From: Erythrocercus mccallii
Lineage: Eukaryota > Chordata > Aves > Passeriformes > Dicruridae
DNA: 64,000 bases
Direction of reading: 5' to 3'
Assembly: GCA_013397435.1 (NCBI GenBank)
Contig: VZRG01000165.1
Coordinates: forward strand, 550,570 to 614,569
Part shown: positions 1-12,827 of the stretch, one piece after another
How positions within the stretch are numbered: position 1 is the first letter of the stretch
Layout of the letters: each line of letters starts with the position of its first letter
Position numbers and translations under genes: made by a program
Notes under the pieces: model-generated
The model's database searches: none
What the model was told of the DNA's origin: nothing
Seen by the model: the letters and a program-made list of their open reading frames with translations, nothing else

Positions 1-3000
1 CAATAAAATTTAAATGATTAAACATTGGGATAGTGAAGAAATAAAACCCTTCAATAAATATGTAATGGGCAAAATGGCAGTGGAAAATAGATATCATTGT
101 TCACAAATGAATAGCAAAATCAGTAGTCAGAAATTGTAAGAAGGTCAAGTCAGGTGTGTGCAAAACTCAACCCCCTCTTCTTTATACCAGTCTTTCGTTT
201 TTTACTTATCTTTTCTCTGTGCCTTTTCTGGGTGCACTTTCACATTTCAGTGGAATAAGGAATGATTTCACACGGCACCAGGTAAAAGTTCATCTTTGGG
301 GAAGTATGTGAAGGAAACTTCAGAACATTTTGAAGTGTAGGAATTAGTGCTTCTAACTCTGAACCAAGGTGCTAAAGCCAAAGAAAGAAAAAGCTCCATA
401 ATATTGATTTTTCTTCAGAGAAAAAAAGAGTAGCTGTGTTTCTACTGATCTTTATCTGTGGAGCTCTCCCTTTCTGAGGCTATGCCTGTGTACATAATCT
501 AGGCTGTGAGCTTTATCAGGTCAAGCTATTAGGAGCAGTGAGTTCATATAATGTTTTATGTATACCTCCTAAACGTCCATTTTCTTATAGAGGACTTTCC
601 TTGTTATTAATTAATCTCAATACCTTGCCTTTCAAAAACATCAGAGCGAAGATGACCTCTCTTGGTCCATACACACTCATTTTTGATTATCTGTGCCTAT
701 GAGCTACAATAAAATGATCCCTGTCCAGCCGCAAGTGAGTAAACTCCAGAGCTAGGGAAAGCACAGGGAAACTCTGTTAGTGCACTGCTGCCTCATTGAG
801 GCACAGGTTTGGCCAAGGGCTTACGCTGGTCTATATGTGTCCTGCCTTTGTGGCTCACTGCTGCTTTGCTCCAAATGCACCATCCCACTGAGAATTAGCC
901 AGAGTTTTGATGGAGAAACCTCCCTAGAAAACATTCTTAAGATCATAAGCTGATTATCCAGGTTCCCCTTTCAAATTAATGGTAGTTACAGTGAGTCAAA
1001 TCACACATGGCTGCGCTAGAAGCTCAGTGAGGCCATAGCCTCTAGGAGAGACCTCCTTTGTAAGAAAAATGGAAAAATTGTAATATTTATAAATATTAAG
1101 TCAAAGTTTAATATGTCTATCCCCTATCAACCAAAACCAAACACAGTGAGGCATAATATTGTACTTACAATATTGATCTCTTTAGGAATATTTTGATAAC
1201 CCAAACTGGAAATCAAGGGTTCAATTTATGGCCAGTGAAACATGACTAAATAATTCAAAAGAAAGTAAGAGCTCTTCAGGAATTTCATCATTAAAAGTCT
1301 CTTAGACATATGAAAATCATTTAGATAAGGACCTTACAGATTTTTTCCTCCTTCTGAAAGTATCTCTTTAAGAGATCTACACTTAATTTTATTAATTTGG
1401 AGACGAAAGAAAACAGGCAGATGCATAACACTGACATCTTTATAAAATATTTAACAAAGGTATCTGTCGAGGTTTTCTTTATATTTTTTTTCACACCATA
1501 AGCTTCCATCTACTACTTCACATAAAACAACAAGCAGGATCTGAGCCAAATGGGAAGAGTATATCGGATCTATTAGAGTATATCAGAAATTACACTTCTA
1601 GAGAGAAAAACCCTTTTCTGACTTTCAGATGTGAGATAAGAGTATTGGTAACTTCTCACCAGATAAACTCTTGCGCCCTTCTTTCACTAGGTTTAACTCT
1701 TATCTCTGAAATCAAACAGGACTCAGCTGAAAACGCATTAATGTTAAGAATGGGCCTGACTTCTCAGACAGAAAAGAATTTAGAACAAATTGAGATAATT
1801 ATAGGTAGTCTTGATGGAGAAAAAGTGAGTGAGTCGAGCTGAGTTTTCTAAGATGCGTGAATGTTTTCAAAACCTGGAATGAGTAAAGGCTTTTGAGTCT
1901 GTATAATTAAAAGGCAAAGGAACAGAGTAAAGGGGGTGAACCAGGTTAATCTATCAGTCTTTCTTAGCAATATGTTCACTTGATAGGAAAGAATGGATCT
2001 TTTTCGAAAGAAAACTTTAGAAAACAGTAATTTGCACTTATTCAAATTTTCTTATGGGAGGATTTATTGTATTCAAGAGTTATGCCGGTACATCAAGACT
2101 ACATAAAAAGAAATATAAAATATATCCTTCCAAGCACATAACTGTGCACATGTATGTGCAAATATAATTTTTTTTAGCCAAATATATGTTGATGGGAGAT
2201 CAGCTGGCCATTTTCTTCACTAGTTCTTATCACTGCACATTAAATGTTTGTAACTTAAAGCCACATAAGAAAATGCAATCTATGCCAAAAACACCCCTGC
2301 AAAAAACAGCAGCTGAGATATATATTCAAGCCACCATGTCTCTACTTTTATCTGCATTAGCCTTAAAGGTCGTCAAGCAAAATTTCACATGCTATAGGGT
2401 AAGTTTTTTAAATCTCTTGACTTCATGCATCATCGATGTGGTACTTAAATCTAGTATGTCCCACTCTCAAAAGTCATGCTCTGATTAAACAAACATTTCC
2501 ATGATGTGAAAACCAAAGGCAATCCTGCAGTAATGGTTCCTCAGTAAAAAAGCTATAATGCCTCGTGATCAATTGACCAAAACCTAGACAAAGGCAAAAC
2601 TGGACTATTCATTTTAACTGAATGGAAGCAATGAATGGTCACAGTGCTAAAGCCACTTCCCAAGGAGTCATGCTTCTAGCACATATAGATTAAATTCTGT
2701 TCCTTGATAGATGAAATGTCAATTGAACCAAGAAGTGCAGGTGTCTTAGAGCAGAAGTTTCTTTTTTCTCCTCTTCACACACCATCCAACATTATTGCAT
2801 GTTACATTATCATAAACATCTGCTTTTGGAATCTATTGCATGTGTTACTTAATTATTTTGTTGTTTACTAGAATTATGCCATGCACAGAGGATTTTCATC
2901 CCAACAGCCTTATATTAATTTGAAGTCACTGATCTTAAGTGTCACTGCAGGGAAGATTTTGGATAATAGACCATATTGAAGCAAGTGGTTTGAAAAGGCT

Positions 3001-5700
3001 ATCAAACTCTCCAAATGAAATACAGGTTCACTATACATTTGCTTGCTTTCTGTACATTTCTGTAAGAAACTTGTCCAAAGATTTCCTAGTGCTAATGCAA
3101 GAATATTTCTGAATAGGCACGCTGTAATAAGATTAAATATGCCTGTTACTTTAGCACTGTATATCATGCAAAACTATTACAGAACTCTTTGATCAAATGC
3201 TAACAAATGATATCTCTCACTGTTTCACCTAAAATGTGCACTATGTTTATTCTTTGTTTGATTTGTGCAAGAAAACCTGGATGCATTTTGCACAACTTTC
3301 AAGAAGAAATTACATATGCATAGTATCTGCTGCAACCCTTTAAGCATAATATTCTATCCCACTCTCCTTGCAGAATTAATGCAGCCCTGCATGGACTTAG
3401 CTCCTATCAAACCTCTCTCTAACCTGAGAGGAAAAACAGTCTTACTCTAAATTAGCTTGTACTGTTGATAATACCAAGAAGTACGCATACCAGAAAATAA
3501 TGTGACTGGGTCAGTGTGTTTCTAAGCCTCATTAAAACTAAAGAGTCATTTTTATGTATGGTGAACAATTAACTTTATGCAAAATTCCTACAGTATGTAC
3601 TTGCCTTGAGGCATTGTTTGTTATAAAAGACAAAACAAAAATTGAGGTCTTGATCTGTCAGAGTGCTGAGAAACTCAACTACTCTTGAATTCAATGCATG
3701 TTCAGTACCTTCCACTCTTGTTTAATTCAATGTCAGTTTAAGGTACTCAGCTTATCCACAAGGTTCTTGGAGACCTGGGGTTTGGACGCTGTTGTTCTCT
3801 GACTCTGCAATGTCACTTCTTATACATCTCAGACAGACAATGCTCTCCTTATAAAAAGCAAAGTCTGCCAATGCCAGCCATGCTGGATCAGGCACTTTTA
3901 GAGTTTTTTCCCCCCACTGATGTCATGAATTTTGAAACACTAAGAGCATTAGACTATTTTAATTTGTTCACAGTCTTTATGCTAAGCCATAGGAATTTGC
4001 TGCCTTACAGTGATTCCTATCACATTTTGTAGTGCCTTATAACAAGACTGCAGAAACATATGAATCTTTTTCTTAAACATTGTTAATAAAATATTAAATT
4101 GTATATTAAAATTTTCAGAATGACATTATGATGTCTTGAGTTAATTTATAGAGGAAATAAAAGAAAATTTTCTGGACTCACAGTGATTTAACCCTGCTTT
4201 ATATTAATATAGAATATGTTGAATGGAAGACAAACACATTTATGTTTATACAGTTCATAATTCCATTATCTATATATCTTTACATAATTTAGAACAATGA
4301 ATCACAGTAATTTTCCATGCAACAAAAATAACAGTCCCAAACCTCTTTTATGTTTATTGCGTCTGCTTGCAATGTTACCTTGATTTTTCATGTTGAAGTA
4401 CCTTCTGATTATTTTCTTTTATGATTTTGTTTTTCATCTTTCACTCTATTTATCTTCTCTGTTTTTACTCAAATGTACAGCCTGAAAGCACAACTCTGAA
4501 ATCTGACTCTTTCAGCTTTGGTCAAGTTAACACACTGCCATAACATCTGACCTGTTACAAAGAATTTCTAAATTTTCCCTTTACTGAAATTTCAAATAGC
4601 TAGCTATCAATGCAATGCATTTCCATGTGTCCACTATGTAAAAGCCAATTAAAAAAATATGTTTAACCCTGCTGCTAGGGAAGTGGATCACCAAACATGG
4701 AAAAGAAAATACAAAGCAAGGCAGAACCATTTTTAAAACAATGAAATGTATTAGCAAGTATCTGAACTCAAATTCTAGTCTGCTACTTTACAATCAAATG
4801 GATAGATTTGCCTTACTGGCCACACACTTTCAAACTAGTGCTGTTTTAGAGAATCCCAGCTTAATGTTACTGGTTTTGGTTTTTCCCACATATGAAGTGT
4901 CTCTTCCTTTGATAATTTTTAATACAAAAAGGTTTGGCTTGGCATTATAGTGAATTTTTATGAATATCTCTCTTTGTATACATCTTGCCCTTATTTGCCA
5001 GACAAACACAAATGAATCCTGATCTTCCATCTAATTTTCCTTTGTGCTCTGGTTACTCTATAGTTTATTCTAAACATCATTCTAAAGAACTAATTCAAAG
5101 ATTAATTTTTAATACATTTATATTGCAGTTAGTTGAGTGGAAATACAATTGCCAGCAAAATAAAAAGCAAAGATGCTATACAAATGGCATTTTGATCTGG
5201 ATGAGGAAGGCAGAACCAAGCCAGATGATTTCCTTTTGGGTTACATTTGTAGGTGTTATCAAAGAACTTCCAAAATAATTATGGCTCTTCTCATCTACTT
5301 TTTTGTTTTCATTTTATATTGTACCTGGGTTATTTTCTCTTTCTTGGGAGAGGATATGTTTTGACATTGCCATCTCTCAGATTTTTTTCTTTCTTTCTCT
5401 TTTTAAGTGTGAAAGAGCATGTTGTATGTCCATTTCTTGTAGTTTATTTTTCCTTAGAGAATTCCCAAGACTATGCACTGACAGATCCTGGTATCCAAGG
5501 GGGAGTCTACTCACAGGATTAAAGGCGAGAACCTCAATTAGACTGTCTGATTTCTTCAGATGTTTTTTCTAATCTTTTAATATGGGATTAAAGTCTGCAA
5601 AAACCTAGCTTGCTTTTTTTCTTAGCTAAGATCTTTGTTGCAATGCAAGCTAGAGATATTTCCCCTTTTGAAAAAAAAAGAGGAATAGAAAGGGAATGAT
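1..5700. other. Unique AT-rich noncoding stretch
   Basis: I see no gene, transposon border or long repeat here. Open frames are at most about 100 codons, occur on both strands and overlap in different frames around 4740-5570. They resemble no family I know. The region from 5250 to 5420 is pyrimidine-rich with several T runs, which lengthens chance frames there. It is probably intergenic or intronic DNA, and which of the two cannot be told from this window. Confidence 0.6.
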
Positions 5701-5712
5701 GGGGGGGGGGGG
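5701..5712 (+). repeat. Poly-G run of 12
   Basis: Twelve consecutive G lie between a purine-rich tract (A and G from about 5670) and AAAGCTTA. A homopolymer of this length is prone to slippage and sequencing error, so its exact length should not be trusted. No G-quadruplex claim is made, because only one G run is present. Confidence 0.9.
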
Positions 5713-8700
5713 AAAGCTTATCTCTTTTCCTAATTTAGAGTCATTCTAGTCCAGATGAGGATAATGAACTTTTGTCAGCTCTTATGTGATACTGCGTACA
5801 AAATAGCTTGATAAGCAATGTGAAGCATACACACGCTTCTCAACAATCCGCAGGAAAACTCCCTCAGAGACTGATTAGCCCATGCTTGTCACAAGTAGGG
5901 GAGATAATTATGGGGGCTTAACAGTCTATATGGTGGATCTTTTGAGAGGAGAAGGGTAGATCTAAGACTGTCTCATGGATCAACCATAATTTTTAATATT
6001 ACAGATAACGTGTGTGGTTTTTTAGTATATCCCTGGAGCCCGGGTAGTGACTCTTCCCATAGAGTGACATCATATTACTTTTTGAGAAGATAAAAATTGT
6101 TCAAATTAGATTATCCCTAATTAGTATAATCTTATGAACCATTCAGAAAAGTTTATTGCACCCATGCTGGCAGTCTCTGATTCCATATTGAGAGCTTCTT
6201 ATTGCTAATCCTTAACCATGGAAATGAATTCACGGTACATAAAAGTAATGTTGTTGTATTTCTTCATTTAATAAATTCCACATTGTACTCTCATTCCAAA
6301 GTTAATGGCTATTTTGATGAATCTCTGTGTATCAGATAACAAAATATTTTACCTTTTTTTAAGTATGGACTATGTCGTTTTAGCAGTAATTTGCATTCAT
6401 TACACTCATTTGTTTGTTAAGCAGAGATAGCAAGAGATTGGGGGAGGGGAGCTTTAACAAATGTTCTTTACTCTTGTTTATGAATACAGACATCCTGTGA
6501 ACACTCAGTCCTGTATATATGTATTGAGTCAGTAAGCAAAACAGTGTGTAACATAACCACATTCCTGCTATCTCGTCTGCTTTCATTGATTACAGTGGTG
6601 TTTGTGGATGCTCTATCATCCAAAAATAAAGATACAATTCTCCCTTCAGATAAGTGTGAGTATTTTGCTGAAGTAGTTTTTCTTGTTAGAAAAGTATAGA
6701 GGTTTCAAAGGTTTGACACCTCTATCACCTCACAAAACATTTTTGGCATTTGACTCTTAACTTCATAACCCAGTAATTCTACGTGCCTTCCAGTACAGCT
6801 TTCATCAAGGTGATATCCCGCACCATTTAACAACCCAGTATTTCCTTTTGATCTCCTGCCTGAGTTTTTCTCACCTTTCCCACCACATTTTTGTGCACGA
6901 GTTGGTGGGATTGCCAGCCCACTCACCTGGGCTGCATAGCTGCAGTTGCTGCACTGTTATTATGTGGTCAGAGTGAAGCAGCTGCTCACACGTTCCCAGA
7001 GTGCCAAATCAGAACTCATAGGATATGCAACTTTCATTGGAGGCTCTGTCCTAGCAGCACAGGTTAGCCCTCACTGCACAGCAGGCATGAGCTTTGCCCT
7101 GCTCAGCTATGTGCAGCTCTTCTACAGAAAATGCACAGCAAATTAGATTAAGAGCACTTTTCTTCCTCCACTTTCTGAAGGGTATTCAGAGCCTGTGGTT
7201 GTTGAAAACGAAGCTAAAGTCTCAGAAGGTATGCAGGCTTCTACAAACAGGCCCTTAGCAACATTCTGGGGAGATCCCAATAGTCAGTAAATTGAAGTAA
7301 CTGTGTTAAATTTCGTGAAGGTTTCACTGACTCTGTCCAGAGATTTGACCCTCTATACCACGTGTGTTCTGTTTCTAGTTAAGGAAACGCCGCGTCTACA
7401 ATTTTAAATTTTGTTTGACCTCCTCTTTGCAGACGGGACTGAAATGATACTTTGTCTTCCTCCCAGGGTGATGACCTAGAGGGTGAAGTCTCTTTCATTT
7501 GCATGGTGGTATTCCTCTCACTGTGTCTGTCTCTGAAGTTTCTTTACCACAGAACAGCGATAGGACTGTAAAGAATGTTTTAAAAGACCAGAGAGAATCT
7601 CATTTATGATTATTTCTGGGTCTGATCTTGTAACAGAGTAAGGCCAGGATAATGAACTCTGTAGTGACCTGAGGATCAGTCAGATTTACTGAGACACATT
7701 TCATTGATTTCTGACTATGAGTTGCAATTGATCTGGCTGCTCTTAGCTGTCCTCACAAAGCTAACCAGTGCCATTAATTCTCTTAAGCAGCAGTCAAGAG
7801 ATGCAGATAAAAGCTGGTAATTCACCTTGGCTCAAATATCAGAGCTCTTAAAAAGAAAATAGAGGGCTTATGCCTTACTTATAAAAATGTATAATCTGCA
7901 TGCTGGCTGCATGTTGTGCCACAATGGAATGTATTTCAAGGCTATTAATTAAGGCAATAAAAGATTGAGAGCTCAGAAAGAAACTACTTCTAACAAAAAC
8001 AATAATTTTCTATCTTTAGCTATGAAAATAGTTATAAAATCAAATATAAATGATTTTTTAATAGAATTACTGTACTTAGATGAGCCTGGGAGCACAGGAG
8101 TCAGCTGGTTTTGCAGAGCTAACATTTTTATTTCAAGACAAAGGCAGGCAGTTTGGAGAGAACCACAGAATACAGAATATCTAAGTGTGACATTTTTGGC
8201 ATAGGTCACAGCGTATGAAGGCAGATGCTGTGCTAGAAGGAAATACTAAAATCAGACAAATACTATCAGAATGAAAACACTGCACAATTGCATGAAGACA
8301 ACCTAGACAAATGTGGACAAAACCAGATTCAGACTACAAATATTCTCTAATAATATTCACCACTTTTTCACATTGATTCCTATGAGAAATATTAAAAAGT
8401 ATTTACTGAGAAATTTGAAGAAGGTGAAAACCAGATAATATTCTCCTGTGAGCATGGTCACAGAAAGGCTTTATTGGAACTGTTCACCAGAACATCAGCA
8501 ATTATATTTGACCTGAAAAAATTTTTGGCAACTCATAAAGGGTAAAAATCACATTCTGAAAATTTGATGTTCAAACAAACATCATGAAAGGCAAATAATG
8601 ATGAGTTGTGAGCACACTTAAGGCAGGGCTATTTGTCCAATCCACGAGATGAAATACATTTGCATAGTTAATCACCAAATAAAAACCAAGCTGAGGAGGA

Positions 8701-11700
8701 TTATTGATTATTAAATGGGACTTGACTCACCAAATAAATTATTTGCTTGGAAGAGTTCACCCTACTCTAGTCAAGTCATACTGTGATTATTTTATATCAT
8801 TTCAAAGCTCCAAACAAAAGTACATTCCGTTTTTGCTGCAGTCCTAGGATGGAATGCATCTCTCTTTTCTTCCTTGCCTCACTTCTGTTTCTTCTGAAAT
8901 GGCAGAGGGCAGCTCCCCACTTTCCCACCACACAGGACCCTTTGCCCAGGCTTGCCCCCAAACCTTGTGTGCTTCAGGGAGGAAAAGCCATGTTCTGTGC
9001 ATCCATGGTCCGTGTTCCTGTACCATGTCCCAGGATTGATGCATGGGCCCTCATGTCTTCAAATGAACTTTGGAGAACTTGGAGAGGTAGAGAATTTTAC
9101 CAGTCTAGGCTCCCTGATGGTCACTGTGAACAAAACTAGCAGCTCCAAAAGGCATTTCACATCTTGAGTTCAATCCAGTAGTCTGCAGACGGCAGTTTCC
9201 AATTCCAATTCCTCATTAATCTTCTTCAGTTCAGGTGATGTGATTTTTTTCCCAAAGGTTCCCTGTCTTAGGGGGCAAAATATCTCTTTATTCACTAGGG
9301 GACAAAAAAGCACCATTTTCTGCCAGTGCAGAGTTATTTTTGAAAAAAAAAGTTTTCAACTTAAGCAGTTGAGCAAAAAGATACAGAAAGAAAATGTAGA
9401 AATCTTTCACTCACCAATTCTGAAAAGTGGCATCCTATTATTTAGAACTACCCACATATTCTTTAGTTCTTGGTTTTACAAATCCATACACAAACTTTCA
9501 TTATCCCTGAGCATTCACAGATCCAAATGGACCTCTAAGGTACTGCTGTCTACAAAAACTGTAAACTCTCCAAGATGAGTAAGAATTTTAAAATAAATTT
9601 TAAAAAGCTTCCGAACTTTTGGACTGTTCTATTTCTTCCAGGCTTCTGACCTCATTATGGTCAGTACCTGCAAGACAATATGAATAAGGAAAGAATTAAC
9701 TGAAATACTGGTGGATAAGTGGTGCAGTCTTTTTGTTGTTGTACACTGAATTCTGGGTTTGTAATTTTACTTTGAACATTGGCTTCTGATCCCTGTTCCT
9801 CAAAAGATAACTCTGTAAGTTCTTATTGGCTCATAAAACATATTTTTCAATTTCAACTGCTTTTCCTACAGAGTTTTTGTTGTATACAGCACAACTGGTA
9901 TTGATACTCATGGAAACATGAGTGAGGTGGCAATATTTCATTATTATAACCTATATCAATCTATCTTAATTTTTTTTGCTGTCAGCTGTGGTTTGATGAT
10001 GTGGTATTAATGCTGACTTCTTATATCTGCAACGTACTATTTGAGCAATCATACTAGCTAAAAAATACTTATTTGGACTTAAATTTGGGCAGATAAAATT
10101 AATTGTTGGAGCTAGTTTTTCCTCTTGAGAAATATGGAGATTGTAGCAATTTTAACAACATCATGCAAAATCACATAAAAATGTAACTGTAGTAAAAATT
10201 GTGTGGAAATTATGGAAGAAGAAAGCCTGTTGAGGTACTGCTATCAAGTCTTTTCAGCTATGTCAGGGCTGTTAAGGAAAAACAATGTGTAGATGCACAC
10301 CAAAGCCAAATGACAGGAACTGATTTGCATCTCTTCCGGTTAGGGACAGTCCCCTTTCAAGTAAGCTTGTTTTAGAGGCAAGCCTAAAGGGAGGAAGCTA
10401 GCTAGCAGTAGTTGACAATGATCAGAATCACTTCTTGGACCTACCCTAGTGTTACATCCCAAGTACCCTAAGTTTTAGTATCTCTGCTCCCTCAGACACT
10501 CTGGTCCCTACCCAGAAGATCTACTGCCTTTTCTGACCATGGAAATGGTCACAGTGTACCTGAGGTTTCACCCAGAAACTGGGAGGCTTCTGACATGCAT
10601 ATGTGGTATTCAGAGGCATTCTTGTGTTCACCTGTGTAGACACAGTACAATCAGTCTGATTTCCTCTGTGGAGATAGTTATATAGATTAGCTGCAGTTTT
10701 TAAAAAGTAAGAGTTAAGCACCTTAGTAGGATATGATTTGTATGTTGCCTCAGTTTAAAGCACTCCTGTTTAGTCACCAATAAAATATCACATAAAGTTC
10801 AAACCCAAAAAGATAGCAGTGGGGTGCAACTGAAATCTACCCTTTGACAGACTGCTCCTGCAGTTAAAAGGATCAAACTAAGTGTGACTAAAATCATGCC
10901 CACCCCAGATTTTGGAAACACCATGATCTTTTAACACACAGTGTCATATTGACTCATGCAAGTTAAACAAAACTAAAGCTACAAAGACTATATTAACATC
11001 AGGCCAAAGAAACACCTTTTGTAGTAAGGTTTTTTTTCCCCACAGGTGGGAAAGCATAGCATGAGCTTAGAAAGGATAATTAAGAGCTTTACCTAGAGAA
11101 AGCCACCAAGTTAATTCCCAGATGCCTCTATGGACAGCACTGCAAGTGAACAGCAAATAGGCTCCATAGGCTGTTAAATAGGACTGGCTGTCAAACAAGA
11201 ATCTGCCATGCTTCAGCATTTGGTTTTGTTTCTCATAAAATAAAAAATAGACCTTTAAAGCATTCTGGTAAAAACAAAACTGGGCGAGAAATATGCTGTC
11301 TACAAAGTAGAAAACCATGAGGATTGCAGTAAAGGTAGAGAAACAGCTTCAAAATTTCATTTTACTTTTTCTAGATCAGAGCTTTCCAAATTGTAAGCAA
11401 ATCTTTTGGCCACTGGCAAACAGCCTTGCTCCTTAGGTAGAGAAGGATGAGTAAGTCCAAGAGTAAACCTTGAGATATTTCCTCTGTTGGGAAAGTATAT
11501 CATGAAAGTAACTCAAACAGTTCTGCTATTAAATTAAAATCAGTTTTGTACCATTAAAAATGCTCATCTGTTCCATCCTGAGCTCCCACATCACTGTCAG
11601 CTTATTAGGATTTGATGATGTCACTGGAAAAACCCTGTGAGCAGTTTATGTCATCATTCAACTTCCTTTGAGCCAATAAAATATTACAGGTGAAATTCAG

Positions 11701-12809
11701 TTATTATTGATCTTTAACATTTAGATAGTGAATGCTCAACTAGTATGATTTTAGGTTTCTGTTGTTTGTAGCCATCCACAAAAGAAGCATCTGATATTAT
11801 ATTTTTAAAATAAATTTTTTACAGGGCTTTTTAAACATTAGTAACAGCTGCTACTGGTAAGTATCCCTCCTTAGAACTGATGGTTCTCTGCAGTAAAATG
11901 AGGCTAAAGTGATGTCTAGGAAAAAGTATGGTTGGGATTCCACTGTATGATTGGTTTCTAATTATCATTTGCAGTGTATCAAATTTAGATACTAATGAGA
12001 TAAAACAATTTTTAAACATCACTTTTTAGAGAAAGGCTCTGCAGCAACCACAATGGATTAGAAGAAAGTGAAAATAATTTGATTTAAAAAACCTCTTTAA
12101 AATCTACAATAATCTCTTCCATAACATTCTGTTGAATTCTATAGCAGGCCTATTAAATTACGCTTACCAAACATCTAACATCAGAACAAAGAGACAAACA
12201 AAGCATTTCAGAAAGCTTCTATTTTGTTAAGTTTTATAACATTTCTTCATAATGGACAAAGCAGCAATTCTTTCTTTATTGTCACAGAAAAGGATAAAAT
12301 TCTATTACTTCTGTTGATCTTAAAAATGTCCATTTTAGCCTGTGTTCTGGCACTTAGAGTTCAGCTATTTACAACAGCTGGTTACAGAGCTAGCACATGT
12401 GGATCTATGGACATAATATCTGCACATTTATTTGGAAAAGCATCTTTTGTGTAGTCCCCCTTTGACCAACTAAAATTAAGTGTGATGTCTCTGTACCAAA
12501 AGGAAAGAAAAAGGGATGAGGGAATCAGTTTGTTTCAGCATATTTCTCTAACCATATAAAAATTTCTTTTTTGCAGAACACAAAAGAAATCAAGCAGAAG
12601 TTGTTCATTGCTTGCCACTCTAATTCTCTTTCAGCCAACACTTTATATCCTCCCACTTCATGATTGTCTCCCAGATTCAGAACCAAGAATGGAGTAGATT
12701 TTCTTCAAGCTTCACGTTTGCCTTTGGGCTTCAGTATGAACTCAGCTGCATCTTTTAGAAAGCCACTTGAAATAATGCAGTTTATTTAAACAAGTTTCAT
12801 TTTGGAGTG
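5713..12809. other. Unique noncoding stretch
   Basis: No recognisable gene or transposon was found. The base composition rises slightly in GC at 6720-7140 and 8840-9140, where both strands carry open frames of 60 to 118 codons. None shows a domain, a signal peptide followed by a mature region, or convincing paired splice sites. The segment 7700-7960 has the mixed, non-repetitive look of conserved noncoding sequence, but no alignment is available to support that. Confidence 0.5.
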
Positions 12810-12827
12810 TTATTATTATTATTATTA
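12810..12827 (+). repeat. (ATT)6 microsatellite
   Basis: Six TTA/ATT trinucleotide units in a row are followed by degenerate copies (ACTATCATT). This is a short, potentially polymorphic simple repeat with no sign of function. Confidence 0.85.

Noticed and set aside
8783..9139. Open frame of 118 codons with an apparent hydrophobic leader
   Set aside because: Frames on the opposite strand and in other registers cover the same bases, and the sequence after the leader matches nothing I recognise.
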